Under the pieces are notes generated by a model. It was not told the origin of the DNA. It saw nothing but the letters and a program-made list of their open reading frames with translations, and did not search any database. The position numbers and the translations under genes are program-made. Positions 56,667 to 64,000 of a DNA stretch of 64,000 bases are shown here, one piece after another (the stretch's first letter is position 1; the number at the start of each line of letters is the position of its first letter). Source of the DNA: an uncultured Chlorobiaceae bacterium (GTDB lineage: Bacteria; Bacteroidota; Chlorobiia; Chlorobiales; Chlorobiaceae); contig CAJEXQ010000001.1 in assembly GCA_903994635.1 (NCBI GenBank), forward strand, positions 62,001 to 126,000, read 5' to 3'.

Positions 56667-57779
56667 ATGCAATTTATTGACCTGCTGACCCAGAAAGAGC
56701 GGATACGCGCAACACTTCTTCAGCGAATTGAAGGGATTCTTGACAGTGGCCAGTTTATCATGGGTCCGGAAGTGACCGAACTGGAGTCAAAACTCGCCAC
56801 CTATGTTGGGTCGCGGCATTGTATTTCTTGTTCTTCTGGTACCGATGCCCTGCTCATGCCTCTTCTGGCCAAAGGTATCGGAGCGGGGGATGCGGTGTTT
56901 ACAACCCCTTTTACTTTTGTGGCGACTGCCGAAGTGATAAGCCTTGTTGGAGCAACTCCCGTTTTTGTTGACGTATGCCCCGATACCTTTAATATCAATC
57001 CGGTGCTTCTTGCTCATGCAATTGATGAAGCCGTTCAGCGCGGCTTGAAACCAAAGGCGCTCATCCCCGTCGATCTGTTTGGCTTGCCAGCGGATTATGA
57101 CCGTCTTGATACTCTCGCAAAAGCCTATAAACTCTGGATACTTGAGGATGCCGCCCAAAGTTTCGGTGGCAGTTATAGCGGGCGCAGGGCGGGGAGCTTT
57201 GGTCTTGCAGGGGCGACCTCTTTTTTCCCGGCAAAGCCACTCGGCTGCTATGGCGATGGGGGTGCGATTTTCACCGATGATGATGAGCTTGACTCGCTGT
57301 TGCGCTCCATAAGGGTTCACGGCAGCGGTGTCGACAAGTACAGCAATGACCGTATTGGCATCAACGGCCGCCTCGACTCATTACAGGCAGCCGTGCTTCT
57401 CGAAAAGCTCACAATATTTGATGAGGAACTTGACGCCCGCCAGCGGATTGCCGACTCATACAGCAAGAGGCTTGAGGGAAGGCTGGTTGTGCCTCGGATT
57501 CCCGCAGGCTATCGCTCCGCCTGGGCACAATATTCGGTGCTCGCCTCCTCAATGGAAGAGCGGGATCAGCTCATGCAGGCGTTGCAGAAGGCTGCGATCC
57601 CTTCCATGATTTACTACAAAATTTCTCTTCATCTCCAGAAAGCCTACAACAATCTTGGCTATAAAGCGGGTGACTTTCCTGTTTCAGAAGATCTGAGCGG
57701 ACGTATTTTTGCGCTTCCGATGCACCCATACCTTAAGGAAGAGGAGATTGACCAGATATGTTCTGTGCTGCTGGCGTAA
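56667..57779 (+). CDS. DegT/DnrJ/EryC1/StrS-family sugar aminotransferase
   Basis: A 370-residue PLP enzyme. PLP Lys lies in SFFPAKPLGCYGDGGAIF; other marks are SSGTDALLMPLLA, ILEDAAQSFGGSY and VHGSGVDKYSNDRIGINGRLDSLQAAVL. Such enzymes aminate 3- or 4-keto-nucleotide sugars for surface polysaccharides (for example WecE, PseC, WlbE types). The sugar cannot be told from sequence alone. Mpl is divergent upstream; the window's first gene and the NeuB-like gene belong to related envelope chemistry but are not linked. Confidence 0.92.
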   Translation: MQFIDLLTQKERIRATLLQRIEGILDSGQFIMGPEVTELESKLATYVGSRHCISCSSGTDALLMPLLAKGIGAGDAVFTTPFTFVATAEVISLVGATPVFVDVCPDTFNINPVLLAHAIDEAVQRGLKPKALIPVDLFGLPADYDRLDTLAKAYKLWILEDAAQSFGGSYSGRRAGSFGLAGATSFFPAKPLGCYGDGGAIFTDDDELDSLLRSIRVHGSGVDKYSNDRIGINGRLDSLQAAVLLEKLTIFDEELDARQRIADSYSKRLEGRLVVPRIPAGYRSAWAQYSVLASSMEERDQLMQALQKAAIPSMIYYKISLHLQKAYNNLGYKAGDFPVSEDLSGRIFALPMHPYLKEEEIDQICSVLLA

Positions 57780-57842
57780 CGCAATAATTCGTGTGGCACT
57801 GCACATCGTCACCTCTGTTCGCAGAAAATTGTTCACCTGAAG

Positions 57843-59459
57843 TCAGGTTGGGCGGAATTTGCGGTAGTCGATGTCGAATTTTTTTATGCGGAGGCCCATA
57901 ATTCGGTCGGAGAGGCCGAGCTGGAGTGCGGCACGGGCCATGTTGCCCTGGGTGCGTTTGAGTGCTTCGATGATCATCTCTTGTTCCAGGGCATCGAGTT
58001 TTTGCTGCAGGGAACCAGTGTAGGGCGTGCCGCTTGATTCGGCCGTCTGGAGAGTCGGGGGAAGGTGGTAGCCATGTATGACGTTGTCTTCGCTCAGGAT
58101 GACTGCCCGCTCCATGCAGTTTTGCAGTTCACGGACGTTGCCTGGCCAGTGGTAGCGCATGAGCATATCGATTGATGTTGTCGAGATGCGACGTACCCCT
58201 TTCTGGTTTGTGGTGTTGTATTTTTCAACAAAATAGTCGGCCAACAGCAGAATGTCGGTCTTGCGTTCTCGTAGCGGTGGAACGGTAATAGGAAAAATGT
58301 TGAGCCGATAGTAGAGATCTTCCCTGAAGAGTCCATTTTTTATCAGCTCTTCAAGGTTGCGGTTTGTTGCGGCAATCACCCGCACGTCAACCTTGATGGT
58401 TTTTGATCCTCCGACCCGTTCAAACTCTTTTTCCTGCAAGATTCGCAGCAGTTTTGCCTGCACTGACAGGCTGAGTTCACCCACTTCATCAAGAAAGATG
58501 GTGCCGTTATGGGCAAGCTCAAATCTGCCATGGCGGGTGGCCAATGCACCGGTGAAGGCTCCTTTTTCATGGCCGAAAAGCTCGCTTTCTACAATGCTTT
58601 CGGGCAGCGCTGCACAGTTGAACTTGATGAAGGAATTTTCAGCCCTGCGGCTTTTAAAGTGGATGGCGCTGGCGACCAGCTCTTTTCCGACGCCACTTTC
58701 TCCCAACACAAGGGTGGTGGCGTTGGTTTTGGCAATTTTGTCGATCATGTGGTAGAGAGCAGTCATCGGTTTTGCATTGCCGATAATATTGGCTGGTCGC
58801 TCAGCTTTTAAACTGCTCTCGGCTTTACGTTCCTCTTCATGGTGTCTCCGTGAAGGCTTTTCAGAATGGGGTATTTTTGTGCTCTCTTCGTGCGCAAGCT
58901 GCTTGAGGCGAACAGCTTGCGAAATCATTGAGGCGATAATGGAGAGTTGGTCAACATAGTACTGGAGTGTATCGGTGCGATCTTCTCCACCCTTTGTTTT
59001 TTTTGTCTGCTCTCCTACTGCCGGCTCAAGCTGCCGGTCAGCGCTCAGGGTGCCAATGATCTCGTTTCCCGCCTTGATTGGGATGCAGATAAAGCAGAGT
59101 CCCTCTTTTATTGCCTTGCTCCGTGACTGGGTTCGGTCAAGAAAGAGTGGCTCGTCGTTGATGGATGGTACAATGACCGCTTTGCCGGTTTTAACCACAT
59201 GGCCGATTATCCCCTCGCCGATCTGGTAACGACCTCTCTCTTTTTCCCTTTCGGTCAGCCCGAATGATTCGTTGATGACAATTTCACTGGTATCGCGGTT
59301 AAGAATTGTAATCATCCCCCGTAACATGTTCATATTTTCAGACATGATGAAGAGCACAATCCGGAGTACCTTGCCGATATCATCCTCGTTGGTGATGGTT
59401 CTGCTGACTTCGGCCAGCAGAGTGATGCTGCCGTGATCCTGATCCTGTGTAATGAGCAT
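57843..59459 (-). CDS. nifA: Sigma-54-dependent activator NifA
   Basis: A 538-residue enhancer-binding protein. The N-terminal GAF domain (about residues 15-180) is followed by a charged linker and an AAA+ domain with LVLGESGVGKE, the sigma-54 contact loop GAFTGA, IFLDEVGELS and LPLRERKTDI-like PPLRERKTDI. The C-terminal Fis-type helix-turn-helix has AALQLGLSDRIMGLRIKK. Placement 21 bases after nifV, a nitrogen-fixation gene, supports NifA over another activator. The cysteine-rich linker of oxygen-sensitive NifA types is absent, which fits an anaerobe or a NifL-independent mode. Confidence 0.88.
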   Translation of the reverse strand: MLITQDQDHGSITLLAEVSRTITNEDDIGKVLRIVLFIMSENMNMLRGMITILNRDTSEIVINESFGLTEREKERGRYQIGEGIIGHVVKTGKAVIVPSINDEPLFLDRTQSRSKAIKEGLCFICIPIKAGNEIIGTLSADRQLEPAVGEQTKKTKGGEDRTDTLQYYVDQLSIIASMISQAVRLKQLAHEESTKIPHSEKPSRRHHEEERKAESSLKAERPANIIGNAKPMTALYHMIDKIAKTNATTLVLGESGVGKELVASAIHFKSRRAENSFIKFNCAALPESIVESELFGHEKGAFTGALATRHGRFELAHNGTIFLDEVGELSLSVQAKLLRILQEKEFERVGGSKTIKVDVRVIAATNRNLEELIKNGLFREDLYYRLNIFPITVPPLRERKTDILLLADYFVEKYNTTNQKGVRRISTTSIDMLMRYHWPGNVRELQNCMERAVILSEDNVIHGYHLPPTLQTAESSGTPYTGSLQQKLDALEQEMIIEALKRTQGNMARAALQLGLSDRIMGLRIKKFDIDYRKFRPT

Positions 59460-59480
59460 GATGGTTGTGAAATAATTTTA

Positions 59481-60641
59481 TCAATGTTTTACAACGAATC
59501 TGCTGTTGTATATGGTGTCGAGCTCATCTGGTCGCAGGGCCCGCTTTTTTTCAGTGGCCGTTGTGCGGACAATTGGAAGCAGATAGTTTGCCTCGTTTCT
59601 TGTCATATTGATGCCTCTGCCTGAAAAAAAGTGCTGTAACGATGCGCTTCCCGAGTGCTTGCCAATCACCAGCTCAGATTTTTTACCTCCGATCTGATCA
59701 GGCAGAAATGGCTGATAGGAGAGTGGATTTTTCAAAAGCGCGGCACAGTGGATGCCCGATTCGTGCTGGAATGCCGACTTGCCAACGACGGGCTTCTGAT
59801 CCACAATGGCTCTGCCCGACGCTTTGCTGACGGCAGCACACAGCGTAGAGAGCTGCTGGGTGTTAATGGTGGTTTGAAAGGTGCTCGATAGCTTGAGTGC
59901 GATGGCAAGCTCTTCAAGCGCGGCATTCCCGGCCCGCTCACCAATGCCGGTTACCGAAACACTCACAGCCTCGCATCCCGCTTCCAGAGCAGTAAAGGCG
60001 TTGGCTGTCGCCATGCCGAGATCGTTATGGGCATGAAATTCAAGCGCTGTCGGAGAACATGCTTTCAAATCGCCTACAAGGCGCATCACCGACATTGGGG
60101 TAGAAATGCCCACGGTGTCAGCAATTCGTATTCTGTCTGCGCCACAAGCTGTGGCATCAAGTACGAATCGCTTCAGCAACTCCGGCTTAGCTCGCGTGGC
60201 ATCCTGCGCGCCGACACTGACAACACTGAAATACTTTTTAGCCTTTGTGACAAGCTCCACCAACTGCATCTGCACCCACGAATAATCTTTTTCCATAAGC
60301 AGAAGATATAACTCCGAAACCGGAAAGCTGATATGTACTGCCTCAGTGCCGCTGAGACAGGCTGCCTCAATATCCTCCCATTTGGCCCGAGCCCAACTCG
60401 TCAGGCGTACCGGCAGATGCAGAGCCACAATATCTCGGATCGCATCCCGTTCTTCAACACTGATGGCGGGATAGCCTATTTCAAGCTCATTCACCCCCGC
60501 ATCCGCAAGCAAACAGGCAATCTCCATTTTTTCCGCAGCGCTGAACACAACACCGGGTGCTTGCTCCCCGTCCCTAAGCGTCGTATCAACGATCCATGGC
60601 ATGATTGCCGGGGAGGAAGATGTTGGGCTTTCAATACGCAT
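59481..60641 (-). CDS. nifV: Homocitrate synthase
   Basis: Makes homocitrate, the organic ligand of the nitrogenase FeMo cofactor, from acetyl-CoA and 2-oxoglutarate. The 386-residue HMGL-type enzyme has VDTTLRDGEQAPGVVFS, ELEIGYP, AKPELLKRFV, FHAHNDLGMATAN, VTGIGERAGNAALEEL and the HESGIHC region. It lies upstream of nifA on the minus strand with 21 bases between. Isopropylmalate and other citramalate-type synthases are relatives, but the nifA neighbour favours NifV. Confidence 0.93.
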   Translation of the reverse strand: MRIESPTSSSPAIMPWIVDTTLRDGEQAPGVVFSAAEKMEIACLLADAGVNELEIGYPAISVEERDAIRDIVALHLPVRLTSWARAKWEDIEAACLSGTEAVHISFPVSELYLLLMEKDYSWVQMQLVELVTKAKKYFSVVSVGAQDATRAKPELLKRFVLDATACGADRIRIADTVGISTPMSVMRLVGDLKACSPTALEFHAHNDLGMATANAFTALEAGCEAVSVSVTGIGERAGNAALEELAIALKLSSTFQTTINTQQLSTLCAAVSKASGRAIVDQKPVVGKSAFQHESGIHCAALLKNPLSYQPFLPDQIGGKKSELVIGKHSGSASLQHFFSGRGINMTRNEANYLLPIVRTTATEKKRALRPDELDTIYNSRFVVKH

Positions 60642-61071
60642 AGGATTTTTTAATGTGTCAGTTCATAAATACCTAAATAAATAAGGATATTATGGTGAAG
60701 TATAATAAATATTTCAGACATTTTTGTATAAAAAGAGACCAAAAGGAAAGTTGAGAGACAATTGATCGTCGGGCTCCGGCATAGAGGTAGCATGATTCTT
60801 GTATTAACTTTATTGCATTGAAATTACAGTAGTCTTTGATGGCAATGTAAAGTGAGTGGCACAAGCGTAATAAGGGTGGACGAGGATGGGCTTGAAAGAA
60901 TGAAATTTTAATTATTTTTAGTATGTTTTATCAATGAGAATCTGTCGGGGACGTGGGTGGTTCCTTTTGCTCCAAAATGTTGGTTAAAATGGGGCGTTTT
61001 TGTAGGGAAAAGACGACTCCCCGCGTTGTTTGATGTTATAATTGTTTTAAAAATAAACATTTACACTAATA
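60642..61071. other. Intergenic region, AT-rich
   Basis: Divergent leader of nifV and the lysozyme gene. A TGGCAC-N5 element at 60857 resembles the -24 half of a sigma-54 promoter but has no matching GC at -12. It contains no gene or clear hairpin that I recognise. Confidence 0.4.
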
Positions 61072-61500
61072 ATGAAAATCAGCGAAAACGGGCTTGATCT
61101 TATTCGCAAGCATGAGGGGCTCCGCTTGCAGGCTTACTTGTGCCCTGCAGGGGTTTTGACTATCGGGTATGGTCATACAGGGACTGATGTAAAAACTGCT
61201 ATGAAAATTGATATTTCCCAGGCTAATGCTTTACTCAGTAAGGATGTTGAGCGTTTTGAGAAGTCGGTCAATGATTTGGTGAGGGTACCGATGACACAGG
61301 GGATGTTTGATGCTCTGGTTGGTTTTGCATTCAATCTTGGGGCTGGTTCACTCAAAGGATCGACGTTGCTTGCGAAACTCAATGCAAATGACAGTCAGGG
61401 TGCTGCGGATGAGTTTCTCAGGTGGAACAAGGCGAATGGAAAAGTGCTTGATGGATTGACCGCACGTCGTGAAAGTGAGCGTGAACTCTTTTTGGCTTGA
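61072..61500 (+). CDS. Lysozyme, phage GH24 (endolysin) type
   Basis: A 142-residue cytoplasmic-type lysozyme. The E-8aa-[D/C]-5aa-T triad is present as Glu15, Cys24 and Thr30 within KHEGLRLQAYLCPAGVLTIGYGHTG; a Cys in the middle place is a known variant. The LVGFAFNLGAGSL and TARRESERELF parts fit RrrD-like enzymes. No signal peptide, holin or phage gene is adjacent. It may be a phage relic or a toxin used against competitors; no exporter is visible. Confidence 0.88.
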   Translation: MKISENGLDLIRKHEGLRLQAYLCPAGVLTIGYGHTGTDVKTAMKIDISQANALLSKDVERFEKSVNDLVRVPMTQGMFDALVGFAFNLGAGSLKGSTLLAKLNANDSQGAADEFLRWNKANGKVLDGLTARRESERELFLA

Positions 61501-61501
61501 G

Positions 61502-62794
61502 TTAACCTGTTTTTTTTTGCATCGTTTTATAGTAATGTTCGAGGTTTCCTGCAATTACCTCCGTAGCGCCAGCGCGTTCCCGAACAAATTGTCCGGCAGC
61601 CGTTCCTTCTTTTTTTCGTTGTGTTGAATTTGTCGTCAGGGCTTTAAGGACTACGGTAAGTTCCTTTTGATTATGAATAACGGTAGCCCCCCCAGCGGCC
61701 ACAAGCCCTTCAGCTTCAGGAGAGTTATGATAGTGCGGCCCAAACAGCAGAGGAATACCGTAGACTGCTGGTTCGAGCGTGTTATGTACATTAACACCAA
61801 AGCCTCCTCCGATGTATGCAAATGATGCTACTGAATAGAGTTCAACAAGGTAGCCGGTCTGGTCGATAACCAATATCTCTTGTTGAGAGTTAAAATTATC
61901 ATTCAGGGCTGATACCGGTACATAAGCGAGAGAGCGGTTCTGAAGCTCCCGGTAGAGGCGGGCCATGTTTTCGGGGTTTACTTCATGGGGCACAAGAACA
62001 AGTGATGGTTTTTTTTCAAGCTCCTGCCATGCGGGAAGGAGCAGCATCTCGTCTTGCTCCCACACGCTTCCTGCAACCAGTACGGTGCTGCTTTCAAAGA
62101 GAGGTTTGATGTGTGCGACTTTTGCCGTATTCTTGCTTCGTAGAAGAACCTGGTCAACCCTTGGGTCGCCTGCAGTTTCCGCCTGCTCGCAATTGAATAT
62201 CTGCCTGAAAGCAAGAGTATCCCTGTCTGAAATCGTATAGATTTGATCAAAGAGATGAAAAATGTTCCGATAAAATCCTTTGAGTAAAGGGTTGAAGTAG
62301 GGAGCATTATCCTGGAGCACCGCTGCGGCAAGAATCAGTTTTGTGCCAAATTCTTTTGCTTCACGGAGATGGTTTGGCCAGAAGTCGTAGCGCATAAGCA
62401 GCATTACATCGGGCTTGAGCAGCGACACCAGCTTTCGGGCATTAGTGCGAGTGTCGGCAGGCAGATAGAAGACTGCAGAAGCATCCGGAAAGTTTTTCCT
62501 GGCGTTGTATCCAGAATCGGAAAAAAAAGAGACGAAAAGAGTGATTTTCGGGTGGTTCGCTTTCAGTGCAGCAATGATCGGGCGTGCCTGCTCAAACTCG
62601 CCGACTGAGGCGGCATGAACCCATAATCTGAAGGTGGATAAGGGGAGTTTGTCGATTTTTTGTTCCAGGTCTTCGAACAAGCCTTTTCGTACCCTGAAAA
62701 AAATTTTGAGCTTGGGGTGCAGAGGGTTCAAGAGCTTCGCAATTCCAAGAGCAATGGGGATAAGGACGGTGTAGGGTAAAAAGGCTGGGATCAT
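61502..62794 (-). CDS. waaA: 3-deoxy-D-manno-octulosonic-acid transferase
   Basis: Transfers Kdo to lipid A precursors. The 430-residue GT-B protein has a membrane anchor (IPAFLPYTVLIPIALGIAKLL), the catalytic WVHAASVGEFEQARP with Glu, VAGSVWEQDEMLLLPAW, LVPHEVNPENMARL and the FIGGGFG-like YIGGGFGVNVHNTLEPAVYG. ATG 62794 is used because the frame's earlier ATG lacks homology. Stops 2 bases after the convergent lysozyme. Confidence 0.93.
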   Translation of the reverse strand: MIPAFLPYTVLIPIALGIAKLLNPLHPKLKIFFRVRKGLFEDLEQKIDKLPLSTFRLWVHAASVGEFEQARPIIAALKANHPKITLFVSFFSDSGYNARKNFPDASAVFYLPADTRTNARKLVSLLKPDVMLLMRYDFWPNHLREAKEFGTKLILAAAVLQDNAPYFNPLLKGFYRNIFHLFDQIYTISDRDTLAFRQIFNCEQAETAGDPRVDQVLLRSKNTAKVAHIKPLFESSTVLVAGSVWEQDEMLLLPAWQELEKKPSLVLVPHEVNPENMARLYRELQNRSLAYVPVSALNDNFNSQQEILVIDQTGYLVELYSVASFAYIGGGFGVNVHNTLEPAVYGIPLLFGPHYHNSPEAEGLVAAGGATVIHNQKELTVVLKALTTNSTQRKKEGTAAGQFVRERAGATEVIAGNLEHYYKTMQKKTG

Positions 62795-63258
62795 AACAAA
62801 TTTATTCTGGCTATTAAAACCTTGCTCCCCTCTGGGGCGTGAAAACAAAAAGCATTTATCTCAATGCCGCAGGTATGACATATTGATAGAAACTTGTTGA
62901 ATTGTTCCAAAGGTACAATAAAAAAAGCTTAAAATGTTGCATGGGCAGGGTCGCGCATTGATAATTAGTATTGTCCCGTGAAAAAAAATAAATTCGTCAT
63001 TTACAAAATAAAATGGTACTATTCTGACGTTTTTAATGCGTGGTGAATATGCTAAGAAAGAACGCAGTGAAATTTATGGTTGTAACAGGCCTTGATTTCA
63101 GCGTTTGTGACGATTCGATGGCGCCAGGGTTTGCCTGATGTTGCCCCGATGTTTTCGGCTGATGAGAACTCTTCTTCATTTTTTTCTTTCCTGCATTGCT
63201 GCCACTCTCGCCTCATACGAGGCATTTTTTTATCAATGATATGGAAAGGAATAATACC
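62795..63258. other. Leader region of the DEAD-box helicase
   Basis: 464 bases with no supported gene. An 87-bp-long stretch before the helicase ATG contains a terminator-like hairpin at 63210-63232. Confidence 0.5.
63210..63232 (+). terminator. Terminator/attenuator hairpin just upstream of helicase
   Basis: GCCTC and GAGGC form a five-bp stem around ATAC at 63210-63223, followed by ATTTTTTT. It lies only 26 bases before the helicase start codon, so it is either the end of an unseen transcript or an attenuator in the leader. Confidence 0.6.
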
Positions 63259-64000
63259 ATGAAAGAACAGCAATTATTGCCGACGGATTTTCACGCCCTC
63301 CAGCTTGCCGAGCCCATAATGAGAGCGCTTGAAGAGGTTGGGTACGAAAATCCGACACCGATTCAGGCCCAGACAATTCCCCTTATTCTCGAAGGGCGTG
63401 ATGTTCTTGGTCAGGCCCAGACTGGAACAGGAAAAACCGCAGCCTTTGCGTTGCCGATACTCTCCAATATTAACATTGATCAAACAGAACCCCAGGCGCT
63501 TGTGCTTGCCCCCACAAGGGAGCTTGCCATACAGGTAGCCGAGGCATTTCAGCGTTATGCTGAATATCTCAAGGGTTTTCATGTTGTCCCTATTTATGGT
63601 GGCCAGGATTACGGCATTCAGCTCCGGATGTTGAGACGGGGTGTGCATGTTGTTGTCGGCACACCCGGTCGTGTTATGGATCACATGCGGCGAGGAACGC
63701 TTAATCTCTCCTTGCTGAAGTGTCTTGTTCTTGACGAGGCTGATGAAATGTTGCGTATGGGATTTATCGATGATGTCGAGTGGATTCTTGAGCAGACCCC
63801 CAAGGGGCGTCAGGTTGCTCTTTTCTCGGCAACAATGCCGTCGCAGATTCGCCGTATTGCTCAAAAATATTTGACGAATCCTGCTGAGGTAACCATACAG
63901 ACCAAAACCACGACGGTTGCTGCCACTCGTCAGCGCTACTGGATTGTCGGAGGCAGCCACAAGATCGACATTCTGACCAGAATTCTTGAGGTTGAGCCAT
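63259..64000 (+). CDS. DEAD-box RNA helicase, N-terminal part (3' end outside window)
   Basis: 247 codons visible, open to the window's end. Q motif at PTPIQAQTI, Walker A AQTGTGKT, then PTRELAIQ, GG/TPGR motifs (TPGRVMD), DEAD box as VLDEADEML, SAT at FSATMPS. The start ATG 63259 follows GGAAAGGA. It belongs with DeaD/CsdA- or RhlE-like helicases acting on rRNA or mRNA under cold; the specific subgroup needs the C-terminus. Confidence 0.93.
   Translation, partial: MKEQQLLPTDFHALQLAEPIMRALEEVGYENPTPIQAQTIPLILEGRDVLGQAQTGTGKTAAFALPILSNINIDQTEPQALVLAPTRELAIQVAEAFQRYAEYLKGFHVVPIYGGQDYGIQLRMLRRGVHVVVGTPGRVMDHMRRGTLNLSLLKCLVLDEADEMLRMGFIDDVEWILEQTPKGRQVALFSATMPSQIRRIAQKYLTNPAEVTIQTKTTTVAATRQRYWIVGGSHKIDILTRILEVEP

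Noticed and set aside
60857..60873. TGGCAC element upstream of nifV as a sigma-54 promoter
   Set aside because: It is on the plus strand, pointing away from nifV, and lacks the GC at -12.

Overview
The window looks like a chromosomal segment of a green sulfur bacterium (Chlorobiaceae; Chlorobium or Pelodictyon type). This is inferred from gene content, not from a marker RNA. It carries a single-chain class I fumarase next to a biotin-dependent pyruvate carboxylase B-type chain (a pair suited to the reductive TCA cycle), nifV-nifA, an archaeal-type proS, hrcA-grpE-dnaJ, sialic/nonulosonic-acid and Kdo genes of a Gram-negative envelope, and a small protein that resembles chlorosome-envelope proteins. 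No tRNA, rRNA or CRISPR array was seen.

Layout. 1-16.3 kb is ordinary core genome: a manC-type 3' end, a small repeat protein, ileS, a DksA-like protein, purF, a KdsC-like phosphatase with a NeuB-like synthase, htpG, a ferritin-VIT fusion, a kinase-ATPase fusion, fumarase and pycB. 16.3-24.3 kb is accessory and decayed: a Nif11-type RiPP precursor beside a second broken leader, remnants of a two-partner secretion locus broken by the 3' end of a group II intron, a four-helix-bundle pseudogene fused to a truncated IS1182-like element, and a BsuBI/PstI-type restriction-modification pair with a short endonuclease. 24.3-30.7 kb is an ABC exporter (ATPase, permease, HlyD-type adaptor). It is split by a block holding a stop-interrupted sulfotransferase, a duplicated 3' end of the permease and a YefM antitoxin whose YoeB partner is reduced to its tail.

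30.7-39.3 kb is a patchwork: DUF6398 protein, iron alcohol dehydrogenase, lolD, an SerB-like fragment, a pyruvoyl-dependent histidine decarboxylase that carries an apparent signal peptide, a helicase fragment, several toxin-antitoxin modules (PIN/antitoxin, HicAB, DUF2442, PIN/RHH) and a chimeric scar made of proA and hicB pieces. 39.4-64 kb returns to core genes: proBA, an SMR transporter, a CPA2 antiporter, peroxiredoxin, proS, DUF4412, prmC, hrcA-grpE-dnaJ, malic enzyme, flavodoxin, gap, mpl, a DegT aminotransferase, nifA and nifV, an orphan lysozyme, waaA, and the 5' part of a DEAD-box helicase.

The most notable items are the exported-looking pyruvoyl histidine decarboxylase; the GVHH version of the HIGH motif in IleRS; the isolated Nif11 precursor with a 13-residue Cys-containing core; the half-size PstI-type endonuclease; and the amount of gene-fragment duplication in 27-39 kb. 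No completely new multi-gene system could be demonstrated from sequence alone.
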